Shown: positions 1-10,410 of the stretch, one piece after another
Layout of the letters: each line of letters opens with the position of its first letter
Numbering within the stretch: position 1 is the first letter of the stretch
NCBI GenBank assembly: GCA_900175165.2
Contig: FWWN02000629.1
Coordinates: 1-64,000 of the forward strand
Length of the DNA stretch: 64,000 nucleotides
Direction of reading: 5' to 3'
DNA from: Rhizomucor pusillus
Lineage: Eukaryota; Mucoromycota; Mucoromycetes; Mucorales; Lichtheimiaceae
Notes under the pieces: generated by a model
Seen by the model: the letters and a program-made list of their open reading frames with translations, nothing else
Databases searched by the model: none
What the model was told of the DNA's origin: nothing
Made by a program: the position numbers and the translations under genes

Positions 1-1983
1 TCTGCAAATGCCATTTCATTCGCGTTTTAATGTAACGGCTGGAAGCTTAGCGGTCGCAACATAGAAAGAACAGCTCACGATGCTGTTTCGCAAAAGGAGT
101 AGAAGTCGACCTTGGAAGAGCTCACGGACAAGACAAAAAAGAGTTTTCTGATTGCTGTTTATGCTTGGACATGTTCCGTATCTTATTCAGCATTCTTTGT
201 ACTGCTGCTTAGTTTCAACACTTGAATTTAAAAGTTTACAGACGTGAAAAGAAGTTACACAGTAAAAACAAACTGAAGAGCTAGTTGAAATAAGTGCTGT
301 TATTATTCCATGCTCCATAGCCTAAAAGACCTTAAGTCAAAGGTAGGTACATGATCACCAAAGGAACCCTTTGAAAAGACCACTTGGCTAAGAACTGTAT
401 CCAGGATTGATGTTCGACCATATTGGAACTGCCGCCACCGTCGATGGTGTGATCTTCCTGAGCGAGCCAGCGCCAAGGTTCGTGCCTGCCTTGGCTAGCT
501 ACCACCCATCAATGCTGTGCTTTCAGTCTACGAGAATCTTTTGCATATTAACCTTACTTCCTTCATGGGCGGCCAGCAGCTTTGGGATGCTGGGTCGGTG
601 CGGGTTGTTACCCCACCATGGATGGCGCCAAACAAGGCCGGGACGGAGTCCGCCTTTCGGAAACCTCGTGGAATGGCGGTATAAGTTCAAAGTTTCCGGG
701 ACCACTCCTTACAAACACATGATGTCCTTAGGAGAATACACTCTCTCGAGTCCCCGTCGTTGTTCGAAACGAGCTCTGCTGCTAATGTTCCAATGTCATC
801 TATTTTCCGGGCGCGGCATACCAAAAGTGCCATATCTCGCTGTATCTGTCTTCAGCTTGGGAGTGAAGTACAGTATCTTGTAGACTTCATACGATGAAAT
901 ATCTGCTCTATCATCATTTACGGGATGGATGCTGCAAAAACCCAAGTCGGGGCTGACATCCTTCTTGTGCCTATCTTCCACTTTGAATCCTGGATGCATT
1001 TTACTGAGTATATACGAGAAACAGTTGACCCCTGGAGATCCCAACAAGCCCTGTAAATCTTCGTTTAAACCAAGACAAACATCCGACGATCGTTTGTATA
1101 CTTGTAACCAAGCGAGTATTTTCGTGCCGAATGATAATGCTATAGACCGATTACATATGATCCCTTTAACTATGCACAAAGTCATTGAGTTCTGGAAACA
1201 TGGTTGAAACGAGTACAGACGGTGTATACTCCCAAAGAATTTTCGATACATATCGCGGTAGGATGAGTACGTGCTGAATAGATTTCGGGAATTCGTAACA
1301 ACATATCAACATATTGGTTATGCGTTCTAGAGGGGACTCCGCTTAGGGAGTAAAGGTTACTGCTCGACTCCTAAGTGATCAAGGGACCACCTATGGACGG
1401 AAAGATCAGATATACATTTTCAGATCAAGCTTTTGAGTAATTTCAAATGTTAAATGATTGTATACAGAACATCGGTCGCGTCTGTGAACATAAATGAAGA
1501 AAAAAAGCTTTTTTTAAGCATATGGATTTATTCAGAGTGTATATGCATCTGTTGACTGACTGCCTTTCTTTTTTCCTTGGCCTCCCTATATTTCCCTCCA
1601 GAATACCGTGCATATACAGTTTGCCACTAGACTATCTCCTTCCCGCTCCTTCTCCCTTCCCCCTTTCGTTATCTGACTTGGAAGCAGCAACAGTCTTTAT
1701 TCACCGCTTTGTTGTTGCTGCTGCTGCAGCAGACGATCCAATGGAAGTTTCGAAAACAATATTTACAGTACTATTTTTTGCTGCGATGGCAGGGACAGTA
1801 AAGGGATCAAAAAGCCGCAGATAGGGAGAGAGATGGAAGGGTGCTGCGATGCACTGCCTTGACCCCGAACAACAACCCATCCTTAAGGTTACGCGACACA
1901 AAGAGCAATGTGCATTATAAAAGGACGACGGTTCAGCAGGATTCGACCGAGCATACACATCAACAACTCATTTATCGCGAAGG
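1..1983. other. Upstream region without a supported gene
   Basis: Several open frames of 60-158 codons exist on both strands, but none has a recognisable domain, a consistent splice structure or homology that I can name. The stretch 1510-1910 is rich in pyrimidine runs and leads into the promoter of the secreted-protein gene at 1984. No tRNA-like cloverleaf was seen. Confidence 0.5.
1916..1924 (+). promoter_or_regulatory. TATA box of the secreted-protein gene
   Basis: TATAAAAGG lies about 68 bp before the ATG at 1984, a normal distance for a strongly expressed fungal gene. The two decayed downstream copies lack an equally good box near their ancestral start codons. Confidence 0.6.
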
Positions 1984-2629
1984 ATGAAATTTTTCAAGAT
2001 TGCAAGCTTTTTCCTGCTCTTGGCAGCTATCTTCGGCATCGTTCTTGCTGCACCCGCAGACAAGAACGCTGTTGAGAAAGCAGTAAGTTGTAAAATTTAT
2101 CAATAGTTATAGAAGGATATGATACTGATTTTGACGATTCATTGCAACAAAAAGTCTGACAAGGCAGTTGCCGAACCGCAGTCCCAAGAAGCAGCAGTTG
2201 CTCCTCTGGATGAAGACAATGTAAGTTTTGCGAAGCAGACCGCAGCAGTGGAGAGTGAACTTATATATTTTTGCTACCTAGGGTAACATCCTCAACGCCG
2301 TTGAAGATCTCGACAAAGGACTTTTAGACGAAAAGAACCCGGTTGAACTCTTGGTCAAGCTGCTCAAGGAGTTGCCTGACACCATCGAATCCATCGTTCC
2401 TGAGTTGACATCCATCGTCAGCGACGTCGTATCCTTGCTCGGAGACCTCCTCGAAACTGTTGCAGAACTCGTTGAAGTCGTCCAGGATCTACTGAAAGAT
2501 CTCCTTGGTTCAAACGGCGGCCTGGATTTGGACTCACTCGTTGAAAAGATCCTTGGCGACTCCCAAGTTCAAGACATTCTTCGAGAACTTGTTCGCCTTA
2601 TCGCCAAGCTCGTTCTGCACCAGTCATAA
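1984..2629 (+). CDS. Small secreted, cysteine-free amphipathic helical protein
   Basis: Three exons (1984-2082, 2155-2220, 2282-2629) with GT-AG introns of 72 and 61 nt give 170 residues. Residues 1-22 are a clear signal peptide: a bas(ic) start MKFFK, a Leu/Ala-rich core and the end VLAAPAD. Residues 23-55 are acidic and Ala-rich. The rest is a series of amphipathic helices with Leu/Val at i, i+3/4 and Asp/Glu between them, and the mature part has no cysteine. I do not recognise the family. The helical pattern recalls secreted surface-binding or membrane-active proteins, but that is inference. Two broken copies of the same locus follow at 3237 and 4107. The TATA box at 1916 and the AATAAA at 2679 frame a complete transcription unit. 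Confidence 0.8.
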
Positions 2630-2678
2630 GAAAAGTAGTAGTAATGATCTATTATATATCTTGCTTGGTTTCTATTAC

Positions 2679-2684
2679 AATAAA
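2679..2684 (+). terminator. Poly(A) signal AATAAA of the secreted-protein gene
   Basis: AATAAA lies 50 bp after the stop codon at 2629 in an AT-rich 3' region. Confidence 0.5.
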
Positions 2685-2927
2685 TGCTGCATGCGATTGT
2701 TCGAGTAAAACCCTTGTGATCAAATCAATGTATATTTCCACAGCTCGATTCAATATATACATAACTTTTGCACTACCTGTATGCAAATGTGGACATGTAT
2801 GACGAGAGTGTTTTCTGTCAGCTTGGTCTCAGATTGTAGCTGCTAGAATCATTCTGCGCCTCCTCTGCTTACTTTATACGTACCTTCGATAGATCATGCA
2901 TATGCATATGATCTTTTGCCCGCTCCG

Positions 2928-3640
2928 CCCCCCCATGCATTATCACAAACTCATCAGCTTTATACTTATGAATATCCAATGGTATGCTCGACTCTAACTA
3001 GCTTTGTAATTTGCATTCGTAGCAACTACTGAGAGTATGAAGGAATTAATAAGCACCAAGCAAGAAGGAAGAAGGGTCAATGTGCAGTTAGATCCCCGTA
3101 CGAAGCATCCTTGCAGACTGCGCGAGGCAGAGACTCCTCTAGCTGGTTGCGCAGCATTTAAAGGAACTCAAGAAAATGTGAACAGGACCCCAGTGCCGCC
3201 GCACCAACTGTTTTCAGGAAACCAAACTAGAATAACATGAAATTTGTCAAGATTGCAAGCGTATTCCTGCTCTTGACAACTACTGGAATCTTGCTGCATC
3301 TTTATCGAGACCCGATCTTGGGAATACGGTGAGTCGGAATTCACCAGAGAACGGTGTATGATCGGTATGGATACTGATCCAGTGTGGACGATATACATAG
3401 CTGACAGGCATGCTTGGCGTGGGTAACAGAAATGTGCAGTATAGTCCGAATCCAATACAATTACCTGGAAATTCCAAGCGGTCTTCATATCCGTTTACAT
3501 AGCATCTACGTGAAATACCTAATACTAACGTACGTTTTCCCCTTGGTTTTCTATAATCTCTATTTGGTCTTTTCCTTCATAGTCATAATATATGCATTTG
3601 AATGCAACGGGCAAAAATGGTAGTAAATATCTATTACACA
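2928..3640 (+). pseudogene. Decayed copy B of the secreted-protein locus
   Basis: The ancestral start is at 3237. The first 13 codons (MKFVKIASVFLLL) match the signal peptide of the intact gene at 1984 almost exactly, then the frame ends at a TGA at 3330-3332 after 31 residues. No equivalents of exons 2 and 3 can be read. The 300 bp upstream and several blocks downstream align by eye with the copy at 4107, for example the block with AGAGAACGGT followed by TATGATCG. It is therefore a broken duplicate. Which copy is the parent cannot be decided by eye. Confidence 0.6.
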
Positions 3641-3797
3641 GATCTCGACTTCAGAAGTCTCGATACGTCCTTCAGAAAAATGTACACATATGCCTGCTCT
3701 AGAGTTACCGGACACGTATATAAATAGATATACAATGGAGATTTTCACAATATAATCTAGTTGTTTGAATCGTTCTGCGTATGCATACCTTTTGCCA

Positions 3798-4690
3798 TTC
3801 CCCTCTCGAGATGTTATTAGACTAGTTAGTAAACTTTGCAAAAGCTTTATGTTCCCGAGTACCCAATGGTACGTTCGATGACTCGGTATTATGCAACACT
3901 CTCAGCAGCAGACACTGAAGTGCGTGTGAGCTACGTAGAGCGCCAAGCAGCAGCCAAAAAGGCAGGGTCAATATGCAGTTATCCTGTACGAACCATTCTT
4001 TGCAGATTGCAGCGACACAGAAGCGTCGGTGCAGTCTATTTCAGCACTGATCAAAAGACAAGAAATCCCACACCGCACACCAGCAGTTGTTTTCGCGAAA
4101 GCAGGCATGAAATTTTTTGTAACTGCAAATCTATTCCTGCTCTTAGTAGCAACGGCTATTGGAGTCCTTGCTGCATCTGCATCCGGAGCCGGCGATACAC
4201 CAGAGAGCCGTGTTTGCTTACTATATATACTATCAAGGATACTGATCAAACAAGGGTGATTCATATAGGTGACGGACGAGGTTGCTAAGCTTAAGCGTAG
4301 ATGACATCGGGAGAAGTCCCGAACTATGTAAACCGCAAGTCTTCAGAGAACGGTCTATGATCGTTGTTCATATCAAGGATACTGATCAAGCGCTACGATT
4401 CACATACAGTAATAGCATAATAAAGATGCCGTGTTGCATTCTAGGTCCTTCGTACATGCACTGGAGAACCCATTGACGGAGATGGATTGACGAAAATAAC
4501 AAGTCTTACACGCAATACACCAAGTCTTTGTTGTCTGATACAGTTTCTGAAGCATCGATGTAAAAGCCGCCAAAGCTAGTAATATCGCGTTTCCTTCCCT
4601 TTTCTGTTATCACTCCTTGGTCTTCTCCGTGAAAATCATAATAAATACATTATGCACTATTGACTACACACAGGTAAATTCTACTTGGTG
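3798..4690 (+). pseudogene. Decayed copy C of the secreted-protein locus
   Basis: The ancestral start is at 4107. The open frame 4107-4259 encodes a good signal peptide (MKFFVTANLFLLL, then an Ala-rich end), an Ala/Ser/Gly stretch and then unrelated residues up to a stop. The upstream 300 bp resembles that of copy B (shared AGCTTTATnnt...CCCAATGGTA, GGGTCAAT.TGCAGTTA and CTTTGCAGA blocks) and the downstream block with AGAGAACGGT is shared too. The helical body of the intact protein is not readable. A short secreted 50-residue peptide from this frame is possible but unsupported. Confidence 0.55.
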
Positions 4691-5017
4691 TTTTGTTGAG
4701 ATCCTCTTCCATGGAAAGTAGCAACCGTTAAGGCGCAGATTGGTTGGCAGGCGGTAAACCTATATCTTTTTTCTTTTGCATTTATTTATTGCTTTTTTTT
4801 CTGTGGCATAGAAAGTTTTATCATAGAATTTTTGTGGGAAAAGAAAAAGGAGGTAGTAGAGACAGGTAAGCGTACAAAATATGCTGCAATGTTGGGAAGA
4901 AGAAGGAAACGCGGGAGAGCAAGGTGATAAGTAGACATGAAGTAAACGGTGGGGAGAGGAGAAAAGTGTGACGCGAGTCGTAAAGCGTAAAGTTAACGTG
5001 GAAGAGCAAAGAAGGAT
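4691..5017. other. 3' flank of the bHLH gene, no gene seen
   Basis: AT-rich DNA with poly-T runs near 4767 and 4790. Nothing codes convincingly. It probably holds the 3' untranslated region of the minus-strand bHLH gene, which stops at 5018. Confidence 0.4.
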
Positions 5018-6359
5018 TTAATGCCTAGAAGAAGAGGAAGAGGAAGAAGATGCAGGGTATAGATGCTTCAATTTTCCAAAACTCAAGAGCCGTTCTCTTC
5101 CAACGGACTCCCTGTTGAAGTCTTCGTCAGCAGGGATGTTCAAACTCGGGGCATTCATCAGTGTGCACGGCGACGAGGATGGCTTGTCCTCGGCAGGCAT
5201 GACGATAGCGGAAGAGAAGTAATGCGGCGGTAACTTGTGCTGCGCGGCGAGCAGTTCCTGCTGCAACCGGAGGTGTTCCTGGAGCAGTTCTAAATGCTTT
5301 TGCTGCTTTCGATGCGCCATCAAGGCGGCGTACGCTTCCGGCGTCAGAGCGTGGTTCAAAGTGGACGATGAACTGGAGGAAGAAGAAGAAGGAACAGGAG
5401 TAGAGCAAGAAGGCGAGGGTGAACAGACGTGCGAGGGATGGTGGAAAGGATGGTTGCGGTGGTGCTGCTGCTGTGGGTGCTGGTGGTTCATGCTAGTTGA
5501 ATGTCGTCGTAGGAAGGACCGTCCAAGCCGTGTTTCAACCTCGAGGCGTAGCTGCAGCGATATGAGCTTATCGCGCAAACCGCGGTTGCGCTTCTCAAGG
5601 TGCTTAATGTACTCTGCAGCCTTGAACAGGATGGTGCTCTTTGAATTGTTGATATTTTTGAGCGTGGGGATAATGTCCGTCAAGTCTTTGAACCCGGTGC
5701 GGATGGTATTGCGACGTTTCTGCTCGGAAGCAATGTGATTTGCACGACGTTCTTCTTCTGTTAACAAATCGCGTGATCGTTTCGCGGCGCTATTCGATAA
5801 TAACGACGCTGTCGTTGTAGCCGTGGGCGTGGAAGCAGCAGCAGCGGTAGCTCTGGCCGTATCAGTTGTTAAATTGGATGTTTCAGACGCACGCCGTTTT
5901 CGAGAAACAAGAGCTTTATCTAACTGCTGCTCTTGCAAATTCGAGAGCTGAAGGTTGGATGAGTGCAAAAAGACAGGCTCGACAACGGGCGGTACTGCTA
6001 GCTCGTGATTGTCCTACAACTCAGCAGTGAGTGATTTATCGCAGCAAGAAAAAATTAGATAAAAAGAAGGATTTACCTTGTCGAGGTCAAAGAACGTATC
6101 CAATAATTGATTTGTTCCCTCATATTGGAACTCTACAAACTTATCAGCTTTCCTTGCCCTGTTGAATGTGGAGGAAATAAATTCCCATGTCCTTACCTTC
6201 AAAATTGGCAGCTTGGAGCGAGGGCGAATCGATATCTTCGCAAACACTCGAAGCAGAATCACGCCCAGAGTAGAAGGAAGGTGCACTGCTATTTGTACAT
6301 GTACTCGTGATACTTGATGCCTTGTGTCTAGGATCGTAATCCTCTTGATGCTCCAACAT
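5018..6359 (-). CDS. Basic helix-loop-helix (bHLH) transcription factor
   Basis: Three exons on the minus strand (6359-6197, 6132-6077, 6013-5018) join in frame to about 404 residues. The bHLH lies near residues 160-220. The basic region RANHIASEQKRR carries the His-Glu-Arg pattern (H..., E..., R R) typical of factors that bind the CACGTG type of E-box. It is followed by helix 1 (GFKDLTDIIP), a short loop with KSTILFKAAEYI, and helix 2 running into a Leu-rich coiled segment. The layout resembles fungal INO4-like and animal Mlx/Max-like factors. Before and after it are Ala/Thr-, His/Gln- and Ser-rich stretches. A CT-rich tract (on the coding strand) lies directly before the ATG. The partner and target genes are unknown. 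Confidence 0.8.
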
Positions 6360-6361
6360 GC

Positions 6362-6440
6362 CAAGAAAAAATAAAGTGAGAAGCAAGAGAAAGAAAGAGA
6401 GAGAGAGAGGAAAGAAAGAGAAAGAAAGAAAAAAAATTGA
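6362..6440. repeat. Purine-rich tract (CT-rich on the bHLH coding strand)
   Basis: About 75 bp of almost pure A and G, including a GA repeat near 6395-6410, directly upstream of the bHLH start codon. On the minus strand this is a polypyrimidine 5' leader or core promoter element. Confidence 0.6.
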
Positions 6441-7022
6441 AAACGAGATCAGTTTGAGTCTGGTTTTCTCAAGTCGGTCGAATTGTCTTTACAAATGCAT
6501 AATTATCATCCACGTTCAATTTTTCGTCGGTCAGCAGATATTGCAATCTCTTTTTTCTCTTTATTTCAGACGCGGGGGCGTTTCACGGAATTGCAACAAT
6601 GCTGATAGTCAAAGCAAAATGCAGAGGCACACACAAATCCCACGGTGGCGTGCATCGTCATCGTCACCACCACTACCACGGGGGCTCACACTTCATTTAC
6701 TAAAAGCAGGACATCTCATACTTTTCACCTGTTGTGGCCCAAGCAGCTACCGTCGTCCCGGTAACCTCCGACTTCCCCACGGGACTGTGTTGCAAGGCAC
6801 GGTGGATTTCACATGCAATCCCCTCGCGTTCTTTGTCATTTTGGGTCACTTGTCTTATTCAGTATAAGCTCCCTTTATTGTCGAAAAAAGTAAAAGTGCC
6901 ATACAACACCCAGCACTCATGGGGGTTGGGGGTTGGAGGAAAAGCATACCATATTGGAAAACGAGTTAGATCGCCATCAGAAAGAAAAACAAAAAATCAT
7001 GGCATATGAACAACTCTGTTCA
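6441..7022. other. Intergenic region between GATA and bHLH genes
   Basis: Promoter of the bHLH gene and 3' region of the GATA gene, both on the minus strand. The open frames on the plus strand have no recognisable domain. Confidence 0.4.
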
Positions 7023-8501
7023 TTAGACACGAGTGTCAAGAGGATGACGGTGTGCATTGGTAGCTGCAGTTGCAAGTGCAAAGAGCGAGGCAAGTGCGTT
7101 GGTAACACCTTCATCTTTAGGTTCTTCCTTGGCGGTAACGGCCATGACTTGATCGAGATTCTGCAACATGGCTGTCGTGCGCGACAACATGGATGTCAGG
7201 TTTGTAACCTCACGCTGGAGTTCGCAGCGATGCGCTTCGAGCATTTGCTGAGTTCGCTGAGGGTTGGCGGTCGGATTCAAAAGCGCGGAGACGGTAGCCA
7301 ATGCAGCGGCTGCAGCAACGGTCGACGAAGGTTTTTGTTGCTGGTGATCTTTGATCAATGGAGGCATCTCGTGGGCCGAAAGCGGAGGCGACGGCAAGCT
7401 CGGCAACGAGATCGAAGGCAGCGATCGCGATTCCTTGACGTTGTCGTCATCGTTGCTAGGATTCAGCAAACGAGCAATGTCGGACGATTTACCGCATGCA
7501 GGCTTCATCGGCGGCGAAGGAAGTTGCGTGGGAATATGCTTCTGGAAAGCATCGGGTTCAACAGCGTTCAATGGAGGCACGTTTTCGGCGACAGCATTGT
7601 TGTTGTTTGGTGGCAAGCGAACGTTGGGCAAGAGTGGGCGGATAGGGACTTTAGCCGCGAGAAGAGGCAACTCAACACGCTTGCTGGGACGAATGTCGGC
7701 GTGGTTGATCTTGCGCTTGCGTCGTTCGCTGCTGTCGCTATAATCAGATGAAGTGTAACCACTCTGGGACAATGCAGAAGAAGCAAAGTTGGAAAAGGTC
7801 GAAACTCGCTTGCGGCGCTTGATAGTGGATCGCTTCATCGTGACAGGTCGGTGGACGTTGTGAAGCTTAAAGTAGAGACCGCAGGCGTTGCAGATAGTGT
7901 TTCCCTGTTCATCACGGCGCCAGAGAGGCGTAGTGGTAGTGTTGCAGTTGGCGCAGGAAAGCACGGGTCGGTGGCATTCGCAGATACCAGTGCACTTGTC
8001 GCATGGATTCGATGGTTTGGGTGCAATGCATCGGGTCGTCACAGCTGCGGGAGGCGCAGGAGCCAAGGCGACGGGAGCCGAGGGCGTAGGTCGCTTGGTA
8101 GTGTTGCGCTTCAACCAAGGTGGACGAGTGGTGTTGCGAGCCTTCAAGTAGAGGCCGCAGGCATTGCAGATGGTTTCGCCCTGAGGAGAGCGTCTCCAGA
8201 GTGGGGTAGTGGTCGTACCACAGTTCGAGCACGAAGTGACAGACGCATTTCCAATGTCCGTTCTCGCAGCACTGGAGCTGCACGGCTCAGCAACGGGTTG
8301 TTGTTGGTTGTTGCTGCTGGAAGGGCCCGTGACTTGCGGTTGCTCGACGCCAGCGCGCTGGGGCTGGACTTTTTCAAATACAGAAGCCGGTACTGCAGTC
8401 GAGTCCTGAGTTTCTGTTGCGGGTTCTAAAGGGCATTTGTGGCACGAATCCACACTGGTCGCGGTCGAAGGCTTGTTGTAAAAGGGAGACTTGACCGTCA
8501 T
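7023..8501 (-). CDS. Two-finger GATA transcription factor of the iron-regulator (Fep1/SreA) type
   Basis: A single exon of 492 residues. Two GATA zinc fingers, each C-x2-C-x17-C-x2-C, sit at residues 91-115 and 183-207 (TTTTPLWRR and ICNACGLY in both), each with a basic tail. Between them is a cysteine-rich linker (Cys at about 158, 167, 170, 174 and 176). Two GATA fingers with a Cys-rich linker are the known hallmark of fungal iron-responsive repressors such as Fep1, SreA and Urbs1, which turn off siderophore and iron-uptake genes in iron-replete cells. A Leu-rich coiled segment near residues 415-455 resembles the C-terminal dimer region of Fep1. Assignment to iron sensing is by architecture only. 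GATA-like sites occur upstream at 8830-8916. Confidence 0.85.
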   Translation of the reverse strand: MTVKSPFYNKPSTATSVDSCHKCPLEPATETQDSTAVPASVFEKVQPQRAGVEQPQVTGPSSSNNQQQPVAEPCSSSAARTDIGNASVTSCSNCGTTTTPLWRRSPQGETICNACGLYLKARNTTRPPWLKRNTTKRPTPSAPVALAPAPPAAVTTRCIAPKPSNPCDKCTGICECHRPVLSCANCNTTTTPLWRRDEQGNTICNACGLYFKLHNVHRPVTMKRSTIKRRKRVSTFSNFASSALSQSGYTSSDYSDSSERRKRKINHADIRPSKRVELPLLAAKVPIRPLLPNVRLPPNNNNAVAENVPPLNAVEPDAFQKHIPTQLPSPPMKPACGKSSDIARLLNPSNDDDNVKESRSLPSISLPSLPSPPLSAHEMPPLIKDHQQQKPSSTVAAAAALATVSALLNPTANPQRTQQMLEAHRCELQREVTNLTSMLSRTTAMLQNLDQVMAVTAKEEPKDEGVTNALASLFALATAATNAHRHPLDTRV

Positions 8502-10410
8502 GGTGGATTAAAAAAAAGGTTTTGGGTGGACTGAGTAAAAGTTGTTGTTTTTTTGTCTTTTTATAATATATGTATATCTGCCGTTCTTTATTAGACACAA
8601 CAGGTAAACGATACATATACAAACTCTTAGGTGGAGCGTACCAGACAGAAAGCGGGTTCCTCTTGTATGTATCTCTGTGTGTGTGTTTTTGTAGAATAAA
8701 GTGGGAAGGAAAAAGAAAAAGAAGAAAAAAGTAAAGAGAAACGTAGCAAAAGTGCAGAAAAATGGAAGAGAAGAGACGATCCCAAAACAGCCAACGACTT
8801 TTTTTATCATGTCGTTCGGGAGCGAGCGAAATCTGATTGGATTGATTAGCATCCTGATAAGGTGTAAGGCGTGCGCGAAATGCGTACAAGCCAATGAAAA
8901 TTCGCAATAATAGATAAGATTGCTGATTCCGCGGGAATTGAAGCCCTTGAATGGCCTAGTCCCACATATATCACTCTCTTCATGAGCCATCCGTCCTCCG
9001 TTGATAGCTATCTCACCTCGAGATATCACTCCATCATCATCAGCCCAGCGCCAGCACCATCAGATACGACTTGATGCTGGGACCCTTCTTGACAACCAAC
9101 GCTAAAAAACCAAATCAATCAGTTAAAATTGCTCAAATTGGCTCACCCTTCCTCCCCCCGTCACCTCGCGACAAACTTGTTTGTTCGGCGAGGCTTGTTT
9201 GCAACTTGCAAAAAAAAATAAAAGCAAAAAACCTCCCTACTTGTTGCACGCTCACCATCACTATACAGTTTCTTCGGAGTTTTGCAGCTTCACAAGAAAT
9301 GGCTCATTTGAAAAAAAGGGCGCCGGTTTCTCCCCTGCTGGTATTGATATTTCTCTCATTAGGCCAAGGAAGGCATATGCTTTTTGACCTTCTTCTGTGT
9401 TCAGCGAAAATTATCCAGGAAAATAAGTGAAAGTCCTCGAAATATTTTCGGTCTACATAATGATTGCAAGGGACCGTCAATGTCTGCAGAAAAAGCATTA
9501 TTTTGTATGTCCGCGCATGTCACAGCGAGGGCGATTAAGGCGGGAAAAGCACTAAATATACAAAAAAAGAGGGCTTAGCCAAGTCGCTGAACAGTCGTTC
9601 TGACTGCAGGTATGTCTTCAGATCAAACTGAGCGATGGACAAGGATATATTCGCCTCTAAGGAAGCGTTGTTGATCCATCAACGAAGTTCCTGGAGACAT
9701 TCTGCTTCTTGAAGCAAAGGAGCTGTTGGATATATAAGCGAGCTGGGAAGATCGTTACCATGGCTGCAGACGCCTTTGCTTTACCGTGTATAATGCAGTT
9801 TTGCAACCGAACATAAAAGCTGAGGATATATGCGGAAAGGCTACAGCGAGGATTGGCAGCCCAGACTTCTGGGTCCTGTCGTTTAGGGCGTCGATTGGCT
9901 TTGATCGTGTTGCGAACTGAGCACAATGCATAAGAATATTGTCTTCCTCTAGGTATGCGTATGCGATGTTACAATGTTCAGTCACAGGAGTTGGAGAGTG
10001 ATCCAACCACCGCGATCTTCTTCGCTGATAGGCCGAGGTCCCTCGAAATATAGATTAGGTTTCTGTGATGACCGTCGTCGTTTATTTTTCCCGCCCACTA
10101 CACTGCTGATGCTGCCAGTCGTCTCAGCCAATGAGACAGTTTGCGCATATCTGTATCACTGGTCCGATTTCCAAAGAACAGGAAACACAGTAAACAAATG
10201 ATGGTTACTGTTGACACTACATAAATCTGTTGCCTATCGAAGATGATAATGATCATACGTTTTCTAAATGCTAAATGATAAGGAGAAGTACGCTTCTTTT
10301 TTAGTCATCATCATTTCATGGCAGCATAACAGCGTAGCCCCCTTACATTGTCCAAGCATTCTAGTAGTCATATGACGCAGTGATTACACCCTTTCCATAA
10401 ATTCATTTTC
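8502..10410. other. Promoter of the GATA gene, then sequence without a supported gene
   Basis: Close to 8501 the DNA is AT- and purine-rich, with three GATA-like sites at 8830-8920. From 9000 to 10410 only unrelated small frames are seen on both strands. No RNA gene or repeat was recognised. Confidence 0.4.

Noticed and set aside
407..1251. Open frames on both strands (158, 151 and 92 codons) near the left end
   Set aside because: They overlap each other, have no domain, no codon pattern and no splice continuation that would support a gene.
5235..5738. 167-codon plus-strand frame
   Set aside because: It is the antisense of the bHLH gene, with Cys/Trp/Arg composition typical of a shadow frame.
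7851..8429. 192-codon plus-strand frame
   Set aside because: Antisense shadow of the GATA-factor gene.
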